Origin: Fragilaria crotonensis
Taxonomy: Eukaryota > Bacillariophyta > Fragilariophyceae > Fragilariales > Fragilariaceae
Length of the DNA stretch: 64,000 nucleotides
Reading direction: 5' to 3'
Assembly: GCA_022925895.1 (NCBI GenBank)
Contig: JAKSYS010000050.1
Location: 62,001-126,000 of the forward strand
Under the pieces are notes generated by a model that saw nothing but the letters and a program-made list of their open reading frames with translations, searched no databases and was not told where the DNA came from. The number at the start of each line of letters is the position of its first letter. Within the stretch, counting starts at the first letter, position 1. This document shows, piece by piece, positions 10,620 to 21,868 of this stretch. The translations under genes and the position numbers were made by a program.

Positions 10620-11015
10620 ATGATGAAGGAGTTGGCCATTTCCATTCTAGAGGCCCGAAATTTGACAACTGCCGACATCCCGGCATTCTTGATAGTTCAT
10701 ACGGCTCTTTCTGCAGTTCTCGTGTCCTCCACCTGGTTATGGTGCTATCAGTCCCCAAATCCAAACATTTTGACACGACCCTTGCAGAAAATGACGGCGC
10801 GATTGCTCCCTTCTTCCAATTCCGGTTCTAAAATACAGACACTTTTAAAAGAAGCGATCCCCTCCTTGGATGCCACAAAGTTGGCAGTGTCGTTCGTCGA
10901 AGCGAAAGTAGGACGCTTGATGATCAAACCCCTTACCGTGCCAGCACGGTTGTGGCTATCGTGGCGAGGAACCTTAGCATTCAACGCGATCCGTCGCAAG
11001 ACCAAAGGCAAGTAG
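10620..11015 (+). CDS. Small membrane protein, possibly DUF1279/FAM210-like
   Basis: A 131-residue ORF starting MMKELAISILEARNLT. One hydrophobic segment is visible (IPAFLIVHTALSAVLVSSTW, about residues 21-40). A conserved-looking C-terminal block follows, KLAVSFVEAKVGRLMIKPLT-VPARLWLSWRG (about residues 85-115), then a basic tail (RRKTKGK). The SYAE-(S/K)-VGRL-(L/M)-IKP-(L/V)-T-(V/I)-P type block reminds me of plant and algal organelle proteins with DUF1279, but this is a weak recollection. It is convergent with clpX: the two stop codons are about 113 bp apart. Function unknown. Confidence 0.6.
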   Translation: MMKELAISILEARNLTTADIPAFLIVHTALSAVLVSSTWLWCYQSPNPNILTRPLQKMTARLLPSSNSGSKIQTLLKEAIPSLDATKLAVSFVEAKVGRLMIKPLTVPARLWLSWRGTLAFNAIRRKTKGK

Positions 11016-11128
11016 CAAATAGATTTATAGTATAATTATTCAGAAGTCAAATTTTGATAAACTCCTCCATGGAGAAACAGTTGTTGGTAGGTTAATCACA
11101 GGTAGAATACCATAATGGTGGCAATCGC

Positions 11129-13458
11129 CTACGCTGCTTCTTCCGATGCAGGCTCGGACAATTCGGGAGCATCAACCTGATCAATATCCACGGGAACGGC
11201 ACCGTCTACATCAGAAATCCCCCCCATTCTTAGCGCTTCGTACTTTGTCCCTGTCAAATTCGGATCAATGAGAAGCATCGGTTTTCCTTCACCTCGTACT
11301 GCTGCAGCATCCAAATAAAGCGTATGAACATCAGGGCGTGACGGAACAACATACATGGCTTCCATCAAGATATTTTCCATGAAGGCACGCAAGCCTCGCG
11401 CACCAGTGCCACGAGCGAACGCGGCTTTGGCGATCTCAGTGAGCCCGCATTTTGTAATATGGAAGTCAACATTGTTCATCGCGAACAGTAATTTGTACTG
11501 CTTCGTCAGAGAATTCTTGGGAATCGTCAATATTTCAATCAGATTATCAACATCCAAGCCTGAGGTAGCCTTTACAACAGGGAAACGCCCGACGAATTCT
11601 GGGATCATGCCAAAAGCAATTAGATCAACAGGAAGGGCTTTCTCGTAATACTTGCCTTGCACCTTGTGGTCGCTAAGCTCCTTCTTCATTTGTGCTCCAA
11701 ACCCAATCGACGCTGAATCCATGCGGCGATTGATAATTTTTTCAAGTCCAGAAAACGCACCACCGCAAATAAACAAAATGTTGGTTGTATCAATCTGGAC
11801 AAATTCTCCCTTGGGATGCTTCCGACCAGCCTCCTGAAAAAACAGAGCATTGAGTTCTTTGATGAAAACTCAGACGCAAAACTTGTCCTAAGGTGCAAGG
11901 ACTTACTTTTGGAACATTGACGACGTAGCCTTCCACAAGCTTTAGCAAAGCGTGTTGGACACCCTCACCAGACACGTCACGACTGATGCTGTGATTTTCA
12001 GATGACCTTCGAATCTTGTCGATCTCATCGATGTATACAATGCCACGTTGACATCGCTCAATGACATGTCCGCTTTCTTTGTACAGCTGAGGATGAATTC
12101 CACCGGTTATCGAGATATCCATAGGACTCAATGCATATAGCAAGGAAAGTCATATCCGCTTACCTTGAACAAAATGCTCTCGACATCTTCGCCAACGTAT
12201 CCTGCTTGTGTCAAGCAAGTGGCATCAACAATGACGATAGGAACATCAATGATTCGTGCCAAAGTCTTGACAAGCAACGTCTTTCCACTTCCTGTTGGCC
12301 CCAATATCAAGATGTTGCTCTTTTCCAGCTCGCAATCTTCGACCGTTCTTCCAAAATCGTCCTTCGCGATTGAATTAACCTCAAGGGTTTCGTCGAAAGG
12401 GGACGATGACAATGTCTTTCCAAATTGCCCCAAGTTCAACGAATCCAAACCATTGACAGGCTGTAAGGGAGTGCCTTGCATCGCGTCCGCCTGGCGCCGT
12501 TTCTCCCTTGCTTGTTGCGCCTCTGCAGAAAGCACGCGCTTGTAGTGATTATGTACGCCGACGGAAAGCGCAATCTTGACCTGTTCTTGACCAATCACAT
12601 ATTCGTCCAAACCAGCGCGAACAAGGGCAGGGGTCAACATGGGTAGAAACGTCTCATTGCCACCAGAACCAAAAGACGTTTGATTATCTGCAGGAAATTC
12701 AGCAGGTGTCGGTTGGTGATGATTGCTCGCAGAGCTGGCATGATCAGGGATCTATGAAACGATTAGCGCAGGAAGTGTTCAATCGTTTACACGCGACGCG
12801 AGTGGCAACAACAAAAGGTGGACGAACTTACATGCTGCATAAGAATTTCAGGATCCTTGGAAGTCCCTCCGTTCCCATTCATAAACTCGTCCTTTCCAGC
12901 AACCACAGGAGGGGGCGCAAGAAACCAACCGCCACATGCTGCACAATAATATGAGTTTTCATCGAAATCAGAATGGCGAAAAGTCACCATTGTGCCGCAT
13001 TTTGTACAACGACAACGTCCGGTTCCTCCATTTCCACTGCCACCTCCACCGTTGCCGCCTGAAGAATGTCGCCTGAAAGGAAGGGACACAAAGGAAGCCG
13101 GAGGAAGAGTTTCTCGACTGCTCTTGTTTCCGCCCGACGCCATGTTCTGTTGTTGACTGAAAGCTGAATCTGATGTCACGTAGGTTCTACGTGTGACGTC
13201 ACCATTGTCAGATGAGATGATTCTTTCAGAGTGATCGTCCCCATCGTCATCGCAGGAATGATCGCATGACAGAGCTGGGAGAGGTTCTGGACGACGAATT
13301 CTGCCGTGGGAATCGTCGAGTCTCTGCAGAGTGGTATGGATGTTGTTTGAGGGCGTGACAGATCCTGATGGTTTTCGAGAACGAAGCGTGCGGCTAAAGG
13401 CTCCGATTCCTTTCGTGGAGCTTCCGCGCAAGATCAGCGATGACAGGGACGCACTCAT
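11129..13458 (-). CDS. CLPX: Mitochondrial-type ClpX, AAA+ unfoldase of ClpXP, four exons
   Basis: Exons on the minus strand: 13458-12832, 12751-12164, 12086-11907 and 11833-11129. All three introns are GT-AG, phase 0 and 73-81 bp. The 699-residue product is an ATP-dependent unfoldase that feeds substrates to ClpP. In order: a basic Ser/Arg-rich presequence ([17 protein letters not shown]); a Gly/Ser linker; a C4 zinc-binding domain ([10 protein letters not shown] and [10 protein letters not shown]); Walker [20 protein letters not shown]; Walker [12 protein letters not shown]; the arginine-finger region EFVGRFPVV; and the sensor-2 block [15 protein letters not shown]. The presequence and zinc domain match mitochondrial ClpX. 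The splice joins restore conserved motifs, for example ESILFK to [15 protein letters not shown]. Start ATG 13458 was chosen because the longer frame needs a TTG. Confidence 0.95.
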
Positions 13459-13947
13459 TTGATGCTGTGTAGGCAATCGTTTATTGATTCAAGACAAGAA
13501 ACGATTAACACAACTGTAGCAAGATCTTCAGGATTGCAGAAGGACAGAAGAAATTTGTTCGAAAACGAGGTCGGTATTCTCTGCTCCGCAAGGTCTGTAG
13601 TCTGTACTGTTGATAACATGGACAGAACTCGGAGTATGTACCGAAGTACAGAATACCAGCAGCAGGAATTAACGATGCCATCACGGACACGTGTTCTTCG
13701 TCGAATTCTCGTGACTTCTCCACGCTTTCCAGAAACGAAACGTATGACAGCATCTGATGCGGTGACACAACGAGCTTTTTTAATCAGTAAATCCGAGAAA
13801 ACCGCGGAGACGTCTCTAGCCGTTGATATGTAGAAATTCACGAATGAAAACATACTGATTCCCAAGTCATCTCCTCGTCGTGCACTCTCTTCTCGGTCTC
13901 AGAGAAAACCAATCTTTCCCATTTGGGGGAGACGACTACTTTTTCAC
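13459..13947. other. Divergent intergenic region clpX / KELKEMT gene
   Basis: The shared 5' region of two divergently transcribed genes, about 490 bp. Small ORFs on both strands look random. No clear promoter element recognised. Confidence 0.4.
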
Positions 13948-16470
13948 ATGCCGAACGCAAGGGTTGGGATCATGCCCCAGCAGCATGAGCAAACGCCTCA
14001 TGTGCGGAAGCAAGGGATCACAATGGAGGTAAGATCCTTCCTCCTTTTGTTCTCATTGTCGAGGATGGGCGAATCTGGTGTCGTCGATGAACGATTGACG
14101 GGTCCACACAAACTTCTACGTGCCTCCATACCTGCCGTCCGGATATTATTCGTATTCAGCCTCGTGATTTTTCATGCATGTCCACGATTTAGATAGTGCC
14201 GCGTTTGCGATTTTTTTGCACCAGTGGCTTCTCGTTTGATGCGAAAGCCCGTTGTTTTGTCAAGTATAACTTGTTTTGAACATAGTCAGACGAGTCGATT
14301 TGTGACGTCGAAAAGATTTGTACATCGTATGCCTGCTTTTCCGGGATTCGAACTGCGCATCTCCATACTCACGCTTCCCGGGAAATTCAACACACCACCG
14401 TTTGGGCGCCATCTCACGACTTTACCATGACAGGATTTGAAAAAACAGACAGCCTTGAGGCTGGCACAAGAACAGCAGCAGACTGAGTTCTTTCCAGCCT
14501 TGACGCAGCAAGCAAAGAGCGGTCCTGGTGCTTTGGGTGGAGGTGCACCATGTTCGCATGCCATCTTGCCAGGACCGAGCCGCCCTCCTCTGGAACAGGC
14601 CTTTCCGCTTTCAGAGGCTCCACGCAACAACTATTACCAACAGGAATCGACTCGAAACAACTATCGGTCGTCGCGCAATCCGTTGAAACTCAGTGAGTCG
14701 CATGCATCTGTTGAAATGGCAGTGCCGCCCCAGCCGCAACCGGTGGTTGTCTACCCTGGTAGAACCCAAGCGCAGACACAGCGCAATGGATCATTTACGG
14801 CCGAGCCGTCAAATGATTGCAAGTCGAAGTTACCTCATGGATTAACGGTAAAAGAGCTCAAGGAAATGACCAAGATGGTTTACCCCAGACCTCAAGCATC
14901 GACTTTGCCACGTGGGTTAACGGTGAAAGAACTAAAGGAAATGACTAAGGCTCGGCTGGATGAACAGCGCCGACGCTCGCTCCCTAAGTCAAAGAAAAAG
15001 CAGCATTACCAGCAGCACCAACCTGTCAGGCACGAAGTATCTCATGACATGCGAGAAAATCAATACCATTTGGACCTCCCACAGCAACGGGGTCCTCCTG
15101 TTACAAACAACGGGAATCATGGATTAGTTCAAGAACGAGTGCTGGCTTCCCCGTCACATGGGTATGCGCCGGAACGAGTGCTGGCTTCCCCATCACATGG
15201 GTATGCGCCGGAACGAGTGCTGGCTTCCCCATCACATGGATATGCGCCGGAACGAGTGCTCCCTCCCCCTTCTCAAGGGTATGCGCCCCAACTAGTCCTG
15301 GCTTCCCCTTCACGCGGATATGCGCCCGATCGAGTGCTCTCTTCTCCATCGCACTGTTACGCGCCCGACCGAATGCTCTCGTCGCCATCGCACGCCCTAG
15401 CCGGGCCACCTGGATTCCAATCTCTGTCCACGCAGGGGTCGTTGGTTTCGGGATTGGATACAAGCCAAGTTCACTCGTGTGGACGTGATGGTTCGTGGCA
15501 ACACGCGAAGGATGCATGGGAATCTGGAAGTGTCGCATCCCTTAATAGTACCATTAACTCAGAGTTTCTTGGATCAGAGTGCAATTTGGACGAGCTGGGC
15601 GAGATTCAGTTTCATCGCACTCGATCCTATCCTGGAGGGCCGGGAATCGGAGTTCCTGATCGACAGTACGAAGGATCTCTGGCAATCTCCGGTTATTACG
15701 ACCCTGGGCTTACTCCCAATCAGAATCGTCGGAGAGCAGCGACTTTGTCTCCTCGTTTGGGCCTGTCATACCTCCAAGAGGATCGTCCTGTTTTTCCGAG
15801 CATCACTGGATTGAGTATGCCCTTAGACTCTTCGGCTCACAGTCCTATTCCAATCCGTCTATCTCCACAGCCGCATCGAAACCGCATCTACAGCGACAAT
15901 GGAGCGATAGGCGGTGACTTCGGCTTCAACCGTCCTCGTACAGCATCGGCCCCAACAGTGTCAAGTTTCTTCGCCATGACAGGGGAAATGTTTGGTGACG
16001 TTTGTGGGGGATTGTCTTCACTCTCTGCTGCCGGCGATGATCCGCAGAGGTATCAGAGCAATAGTGAGTTGCCCAACTCGATGGTAGAGAGTATCCTTGA
16101 CGAGTCATCCAGTGTGGCACCGGATTCCAGTGACTACTCCTCAGTGTTTAGATGCTCTTCTCAAGATGCCCCTCACTCAGCGTTGAAGAATCCATGGGGA
16201 GCTGGTGTTCAGAACGAGCCGGGTTCTTTGGATGACGCTGCTTTAGCCCTGGAGTTTGATTCGGTCCTGTCGCTGTCAGGAATCGATACTCCTCCCGCGG
16301 GTTACAATCAGCAGCAGTTCCCACAAACCGCGCTGTTCGCTTCACTTGGAGGCAACAATAACAATGACTCTGCTGACCAGTATCACATTCATGGACTCTA
16401 TGGAAATCCATCTTCGTTTGTATCGGCCGATGGCTCGTGTCGCCACGGTGAAAACAACCACGGATGTTAG
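13948..16470 (+). CDS. Low-complexity protein with KELKEMT motifs and a tandem 13-residue repeat
   Basis: Exon 1 is 13948-14028 (MPNARVGIMPQQHEQ to GITME), donor GTAAGA. Exon 2 is 14434-16470 after acceptor GACAG. Both are phase 0, reading GITME-DLKKQTALRL, for 705 residues. The long exon otherwise lacks any ATG near its start, which supports the upstream exon. Visible features are two copies of LTVKELKEMTK (about residues 158 and 188); a Lys-rich patch (PKSKKKQH) and His/Gln stretches; and then seven to eight tandem units of the type GYAPERVLASPSH (15,120-15,400). The three middle units are almost identical at DNA level (39 bp). The rest is Ser/Gly/Pro-rich and disordered. KELKEMT-type motifs recur in diatom regulatory proteins as I recall; function unknown. 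Confidence 0.75.
15127..15405 (+). repeat. Coding 39-bp minisatellite
   Basis: Tandem 39-bp units encode E-R-V-L-A-S-P-S-H-G-Y-A-P variants. Units at about 15,127-15,250 are nearly identical; later units diverge (PPPSQ, SPSRG, SSPSHC). The unit is a multiple of three, so copy-number change keeps the frame. Confidence 0.8.
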
Positions 16471-16963
16471 ACCCCTTTCCGTGAGAATTCGTTTTCTATT
16501 ATGTTTTCATTGTCAGGTGACAATGTTTTTGTTCTGAAATGTCGGCCATTTGATTATTTTCAAGGCACTGTGATCGGTCGACTCGTTCGCCTACGAGATG
16601 GCAGTGCATGTATCTCATGCTACTTATTTACATTATATATATCTATACATTGCGGGAACTCTCTTTGACAAGGAGTCATCTTGTCTTCCAGAATACCGCG
16701 CATTTGAGAGGAGTCGACTAGTTGTGGTTGCTTTGAGTAAGCAGCTGATTTGTCCTGAACGTTGATGCTTATATGTTGTTTCGTGGCCTCCGACTCGCGA
16801 GGAAGCTGATCTGGTGGGTTCCTTTCCAGCAACGGGTTAGGACCCACGTTTTCCCGTGACGATCTACTGATTATTCTAACTATAAAGAAATACCATTCAT
16901 TTTTCATCACCTGCTGTTTAAACATCGCTTAAGTCGTTCAAGCTTGCATAGGGACTGGGTGCT
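16471..16963. other. Convergent 3' intergenic region
   Basis: Lies between the stop codons of two convergent genes. A minus ORF at 16620-16925 has no family resemblance. AT-rich patch tacattatatatatctatac at about 16,630. Confidence 0.4.
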
Positions 16964-17854
16964 CTACACCTTCTTGTTCTTCGCGTTCGCAGCTGCAGCT
17001 TCCATAGCCTTTCTCTCAGCTAATTTGAATAACTGCTCGTCCTGTTCGCCCTCCTTGGTGTTGTTTGCCTTGTCATACTTGTCCATCTTCGTACCATGCA
17101 ATTTCTGAAAGAGGAAGGATCGGCATCCCTTGCTCCAATCGCTGTTGAGCATCCCGTAAATAGTTGAGTCGCGATTCGATTCCTTGACAATCATGTGCTT
17201 GGGAATTTCGGCTTCCTTTGTGAATCCCAGGCGGGCCGCTGTTTTCTTGTGCACGGCATCCTCAGAATCGACAGACATTTGGACGCGACGGTAGCCAAGT
17301 GCAAACAATTTGTCCAAAATCAAAAAGCAAGCCTCAATTGGTTCAGCCGTGCCTTCCGCGGATGGCCTGACAATTGGTGGATCCATGGAGACCGTCAGGT
17401 GCTGAGGGTTATCATTGGACAGTAGAATCACGCCAAGGATGCGATCAGTGACGTTTTCGATGATGGCGAAACCAGCTTCGTTCAATTGACGATGAAAGAT
17501 GGGGGATGCGGCCATTTCTTCCTTATCTTTGAAGGCGCCATACCCGAGAAAGCCCCATACTTCCTTTGGGTCGAATTGTTTGCTACCCCAATGGGCCAAT
17601 CCACATGTTCCATCATAAAGATCTTCGACATGTCGGTCCACTTCCAATGCTTCCAAACGCACCAACCGTCCGACAAGATCCGCAGGGCGATCGGTGTATA
17701 GATTTCGGAACTTTTCTTCCGTACCATGCGATTGACAAGAAAAGGATTCGTAGAGACGACCGTAGGAACGACGGTAATCGCGATGAACGTGAGGGCCGGT
17801 GCTAGCAAACGCACGGGCGTACGCTTCAAACCGGGCTTCGGGGAGTCCGGACAT
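16964..17854 (-). CDS. GNAT-family N-acetyltransferase, RimJ/RimL-like
   Basis: A 296-residue intact ORF from ATG 17854 (MSGLPEARFEAYARAFASTG). The central part matches the RimJ/RimL-type GNAT fold (Acetyltransf_3): LVGRLVRLEALEVDRHVEDLYDG at the start, then GFAIIENVTDRILGVILLSN for the beta4 strand region. PIEACFLILDKLFALGYRRVQM follows, and DSEDAVHKKTAARLGFTKEA is the typical late helix-loop that precedes the last strand. Such enzymes transfer acetyl from acetyl-CoA to amines, often protein N-termini or amino sugars; the substrate here is unknown. A charged C-terminal tail (KLAERKAMEAAAANAKNKKV) is extra to the domain. It lies in the same direction as the TM gene upstream, about 90 bp away, with no sign of co-transcription. 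Confidence 0.85.
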   Translation of the reverse strand: MSGLPEARFEAYARAFASTGPHVHRDYRRSYGRLYESFSCQSHGTEEKFRNLYTDRPADLVGRLVRLEALEVDRHVEDLYDGTCGLAHWGSKQFDPKEVWGFLGYGAFKDKEEMAASPIFHRQLNEAGFAIIENVTDRILGVILLSNDNPQHLTVSMDPPIVRPSAEGTAEPIEACFLILDKLFALGYRRVQMSVDSEDAVHKKTAARLGFTKEAEIPKHMIVKESNRDSTIYGMLNSDWSKGCRSFLFQKLHGTKMDKYDKANNTKEGEQDEQLFKLAERKAMEAAAANAKNKKV

Positions 17855-17947
17855 GGTGGGGCCTATGTTGGCGACGACATGAAACGTATTAGAATGCTGT
17901 GAGTCATCACCTCAGTAGCAGTGGATCCAAACTACAAGCCTCGATCA

Positions 17948-18502
17948 TCATGCCTCAAACGTACCTCCAGGCTTGTCTTGACATGCCTTGTATGCCTCGA
18001 CGTAGTCCTTTTGATATCCTGGTGGAATAAAACGCGATTGCGTCACTCGCTTCTCTTCCGACTCATCCGTCAATTCTGCAACGTTCCCCGATCGAATCGG
18101 CACATTCAAGATCATAGCCATAAGCTTCGTAATTTCTGTCGTTGTCTGAGGTGGTGGGTAGTTCTCCTTGACCATTCGGTCGCGTGACTCTAATAAATGT
18201 TCCAACAAGAGCGATCGCTTCGATCTCGCGGACACTGGATCAGGTACTGTCACTTCTCCTGTTTGAAGCTGTTCTGCCATGCGCGAAAAGGAACCACCCA
18301 ATACCAACAGTGTTACTACGGCGCATATGGTAAGGATGAAGACAATGAATCCAAACATGATACCGTAGCGCTGCGCCGAAGGCATGTTAATTAATCCAAA
18401 AGCAGCGAGGAAATCATCCACAGAGGAGACGTGGCCCGAAAGAGTATGAAATGCATTTTTCAGCTTTTCGAAGTCACTAGTGTCGTCATTCAGGTGAGGC
18501 AT
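17948..18502 (-). CDS. One-TM protein, unknown function
   Basis: A 184-residue ORF from ATG 18502 (MPHLNDDTSDFEKLKNAFHT); the slightly longer frame would need a GTG start. A soluble N-terminal helix-rich part of about 45 residues precedes a strong hydrophobic segment (RYGIMFGFIVFILTICAVVT, continuing LLVLGG; residues about 45-70). A longer hydrophilic C-terminal part follows, with RSKRSLLLEHLLESRDRM and PPPQTTTEITKLMAMILNVP. No signal peptide is evident, so a signal-anchor protein of the endomembrane system is likely. No family recognised. Confidence 0.7.
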   Translation of the reverse strand: MPHLNDDTSDFEKLKNAFHTLSGHVSSVDDFLAAFGLINMPSAQRYGIMFGFIVFILTICAVVTLLVLGGSFSRMAEQLQTGEVTVPDPVSARSKRSLLLEHLLESRDRMVKENYPPPQTTTEITKLMAMILNVPIRSGNVAELTDESEEKRVTQSRFIPPGYQKDYVEAYKACQDKPGGTFEA

Positions 18503-19621
18503 GATTCGCACAGTGCTTGTTCAGTGTGGTTTGTTGCTGGACGCTTAATGATGAAAGGAACGAGTCAAGGCAACGCTCTAGACAATCCAGGTACGCAACA
18601 CGTGTGTTAAGCTTTAGATCGTTATGACAGCGGTGGGGAGTGGGGAGTACTGAAACCAATGACACACTTCGGGCGTCCCATAGTCTCACGTCCCATCGCC
18701 CCGTCTGCACCTCGCACGCAGGTTCCTAAGCCTTCGTGCCCGAAAAAGAGAAATTTTTAGCTTTGTTTTCCTAATTCATTCAGATCCTTCAGTTTCATTT
18801 TTTCTTCTTCCCGAGTACTGGAGTACTACAGTACCTGGTACGACTGCTGCAGTAACCCCAAGTTCTGTACTTGTATGCCGGTATGAGCGTACACATGTAC
18901 TACAGCATACGACTCGAGCCTCCAAAGGACACTGCACACGCTATGATACAGTGTACAATTGTACTGGAGTATAATGTTGGACACGAGATACGACGATACG
19001 ACGTTGCGAAATGATACCAGTTCTACTTGTACCAAGAGTAACAGTAGCAGTACAGCAGTACCATCAACGTGACTCAAGACTCAAGGGGGACGGCCCCGAC
19101 CCGACTGAAAATCCACGACTTCGAATTCACCACGACCAGAGGCTCCACGAATCGTTGGGTACTAACGGTAGTACACCTACCGGTAACCTAGAGTGTACTG
19201 TACAAGTAGTCGAAGGTTACCCAAGTACTGCAGGCTACTGTACAGGTAGTACTTGCTGGAGTTCCAATAATCGCGCACCTGCGGATTTGGTGTATGGTAA
19301 AAATTGTTCCCCAGTAGACCTGTATGCGATACTCGGAGTATTGAATGGTATGTTCATAGAGTGCAACACGAACCAGGAAGCCCAAGTGGCAACATGCGCA
19401 ACAGGATTGCAAACAACGCTATTCCTGCAGGAATATGCCTCACAACCCAAAGCACATTATGCGCGTACTCCCAAAAACACTTCCTTTACTTGTTCCAATT
19501 TCTTAGCGCTGTAGCTGGACTCAACAAAGCTTCGTGGTATTCTGTTGACATCAACTACATTGGAGCTAATTAACCGATCATTCAATTAACCTAAACAATT
19601 CTTGGCATCCTCCTGCATGAC
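18503..19621. other. Long divergent intergenic region, GTAC-rich
   Basis: 18,810-19,270 is rich in GTAC words (ggagtactacagtacctggtac, gtactgtacaagtagtcg). ORFs at 19011-19573 fall in this repeat-like sequence and have no family resemblance. No gene is supported. Confidence 0.5.
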
Positions 19622-21637
19622 ATGCAACCAAGCAACCAAAGCAGCGAATCGCACAATGCCCCCTTTGCAGAGTCGGTACGGGCTCGCATCGCTCAGATTC
19701 GGATCACGAAGAGCATATACGAAGCTGCTAGCTGCCATGGTCCTGTTGCACTAGCAGGAGGTGTTCTTCGGCCGCTTAACAATTCAGAAGTCATCGCACT
19801 TTCTCACTCGAATAAGTGTTCTGATTGGTCAGCTCTAAGAATCTGGATGGACAAGGATGTCATGGGCACCGACGACAACAGTGCTTGGCTGGAAGAACAC
19901 GTGACCTACAATGTTTTTGAAGGAATTATTGTGATTTCAATTGCCCATTCCTCGGCAGTGCCGCTTACTCCCTCTACGTCATCCTCTCCTGCTCCTGGTA
20001 TTCATCACAACACACTTATTGCAAATTGCATCTTCGAGCCAAACTGCCGAGTTTATCGAAATGCCCTTCTGAGGAATACTCATGTCGGCAGGGATGCTGT
20101 CGTGTTACACAATGGTCAAGTTAATGCATCATCCCAAGCGTATGGTGCAATTTCGATTTCTGTTGGTCCTGAGACAGGCGGAGGACGCAAACTCACAGTT
20201 ATTGCGGAATCCACCATGTTGAACGTGTGCCAAATTGCGGGCATGGGACGGCGTACTGGAGTAGGAACAGTACCTATTATACCCACTGCTGCTACAGAAA
20301 CTTGCATCTGGAACACTTTCGGTAGCGCATGCATCGTCCGCGATACGCCAACCATTTCCAACGTGTACATGGCACCTGATTCGAAAATTGAAGCAGCCAC
20401 CTTGGTAAATCATGCTGTCTTACTACCAACTGCGGAAATCAGTCATGGTGCAACAGCGAATCATGTGCTCCTGCAATGGAAGGCGTCCATTGCCCATCAA
20501 TCAAACGTGTCACATACCCTCCTCATGGAATGCGCGTCGGCTGGCCCAATGAGTACCGTGGCCGAATCCGTCTTGGGTCCCGATGTACACGTCAGTGCGG
20601 GAGAAATTCATGCCTCTATCATGGGTCCCAACACCAATGCCCATCACCAATCGCTTCTCATTGGTGTTGTGTGGCCCCTCGGACGTGGTAATGTCGGGTA
20701 CGGCGCCAATGTCGGTTCTAATCATACCGGACGACTTCCGGACCAAGAATGCCTTTCCGGAGAGGGTACCTTTTGGGGACTCTCGACGGTGGTGAAATTT
20801 CCCGTCAGCATGGCTCCCTATGCGCTTGTGGCCGCCGGTACTACGGTAGCGCCCCAGCGAATAGAATTACCCTTTTCGTTGCTGGTCGAACAATCCATAA
20901 TGCCAGGCTGGCTTTTGAGTCACTCCCCATATACGTTGTCGAGGAGCGAAGCAAAATTTGCCACCCGTCGCACAGCCCAACGGCATGCATTCTATACGGG
21001 GTGGAAGATTGTTCGACCGGCAATGATTGATGTCTGTCTCGCAGCAAGACGGGCACTGCAGTCCGTGACGAAAATCCAGGACGTGTATCATACCGAACGC
21101 GCCGTGCCAGGAATTGGACAGATGCAGTTGACAGAAAAGGCGCGACAGGCGGGGATTATTGCCTATACATCCTGTGTGAGGCGGTATGCTCTGTCTGGAC
21201 TCTTGGAATATTATATACATGGCGGCATATCTCTTGAGTTGGATCTCGCGTCGTGTGGTTCCTTAGCACAGGAAGACTTGACTTCTGCTCATTGGCCTGC
21301 CTTGCCATGGGAGGAAGAGGATATTTGGAGTCACCAAAAAATGGTCTTGGCTCAGGAGTTTCCGAGAAGCGATGCATTCTCATCTTGGATCACTGACTGC
21401 CTTCGTGAATTGGTCCAACTTGAAAAGGACTATGCGGAACGAGTCTACTCCAGCAAACAACGCGACGACGAACGAGGCACCCGTACCATTCCCTCGTATA
21501 CGGAAGTTCATATCGAAGCCGACGTGGACGATGTAGTCTTGGCGGCTCGGGCGCGCGCCATCGATGTGGAGCGCGAAGTTGCGAAGGTTTTGATGCAACT
21601 GAGTCACGGAGTCCAGGCAACTCAAAGCAAACTGTAA
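19622..21637 (+). CDS. Bacterial-type left-handed beta-helix protein, DUF4954-like
   Basis: An intact 671-residue ORF without introns. The N-terminal third has many short hydrophobic turns typical of hexapeptide (LbetaH) repeats: NTLIANCIFEPNCRVYRNALLRNTHVGRDAVV, then AYGAISISVGPETGGGRKLTVI. SMAPYALVAAGTTVAPQRIELPFSLLVEQ then closes the helix, before a helical C-terminal region. The order and phrases (NETGGR-like GPETGGGRKL, NVGYGANVGSNHTGRLPDQE, LPFS-LLVEQ) recall DUF4954 proteins of Bacteroidetes and spirochaetes, which resemble sugar-nucleotide or acyltransferase helices but lack a known reaction. No targeting signal is visible (MQPSNQSSESHNAPFAES), so it is probably cytosolic. Bacterial origin by transfer is an inference from the family memory and the absence of introns. 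Confidence 0.75.
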   Translation: MQPSNQSSESHNAPFAESVRARIAQIRITKSIYEAASCHGPVALAGGVLRPLNNSEVIALSHSNKCSDWSALRIWMDKDVMGTDDNSAWLEEHVTYNVFEGIIVISIAHSSAVPLTPSTSSSPAPGIHHNTLIANCIFEPNCRVYRNALLRNTHVGRDAVVLHNGQVNASSQAYGAISISVGPETGGGRKLTVIAESTMLNVCQIAGMGRRTGVGTVPIIPTAATETCIWNTFGSACIVRDTPTISNVYMAPDSKIEAATLVNHAVLLPTAEISHGATANHVLLQWKASIAHQSNVSHTLLMECASAGPMSTVAESVLGPDVHVSAGEIHASIMGPNTNAHHQSLLIGVVWPLGRGNVGYGANVGSNHTGRLPDQECLSGEGTFWGLSTVVKFPVSMAPYALVAAGTTVAPQRIELPFSLLVEQSIMPGWLLSHSPYTLSRSEAKFATRRTAQRHAFYTGWKIVRPAMIDVCLAARRALQSVTKIQDVYHTERAVPGIGQMQLTEKARQAGIIAYTSCVRRYALSGLLEYYIHGGISLELDLASCGSLAQEDLTSAHWPALPWEEEDIWSHQKMVLAQEFPRSDAFSSWITDCLRELVQLEKDYAERVYSSKQRDDERGTRTIPSYTEVHIEADVDDVVLAARARAIDVEREVAKVLMQLSHGVQATQSKL

Positions 21638-21868
21638 TTATTGTATAGAGAATTTTGAAAGTGCGTCTGTTTTGCTTGATCAGTTATCACCGGAATGGAT
21701 GCTACGTGGTATCGTCCAAAGAGGTCAAGAAACGGCGATGCCTACCGTGCGAGAGATGCAATCGTTGTGATGAATCAAATTTGACATGTAATGCGTTTGT
21801 GGAACTTTATGCTCCTCTCTATAGTAGCCGAATTTGCTGGAAGCAGTATAGCGTCTTGCTTCCGGACA

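Noticed and set aside
19011-19573. 167-codon ORF
   Set aside because: Runs through GTAC-rich repeat-like DNA, with overlapping minus ORFs and no family resemblance.
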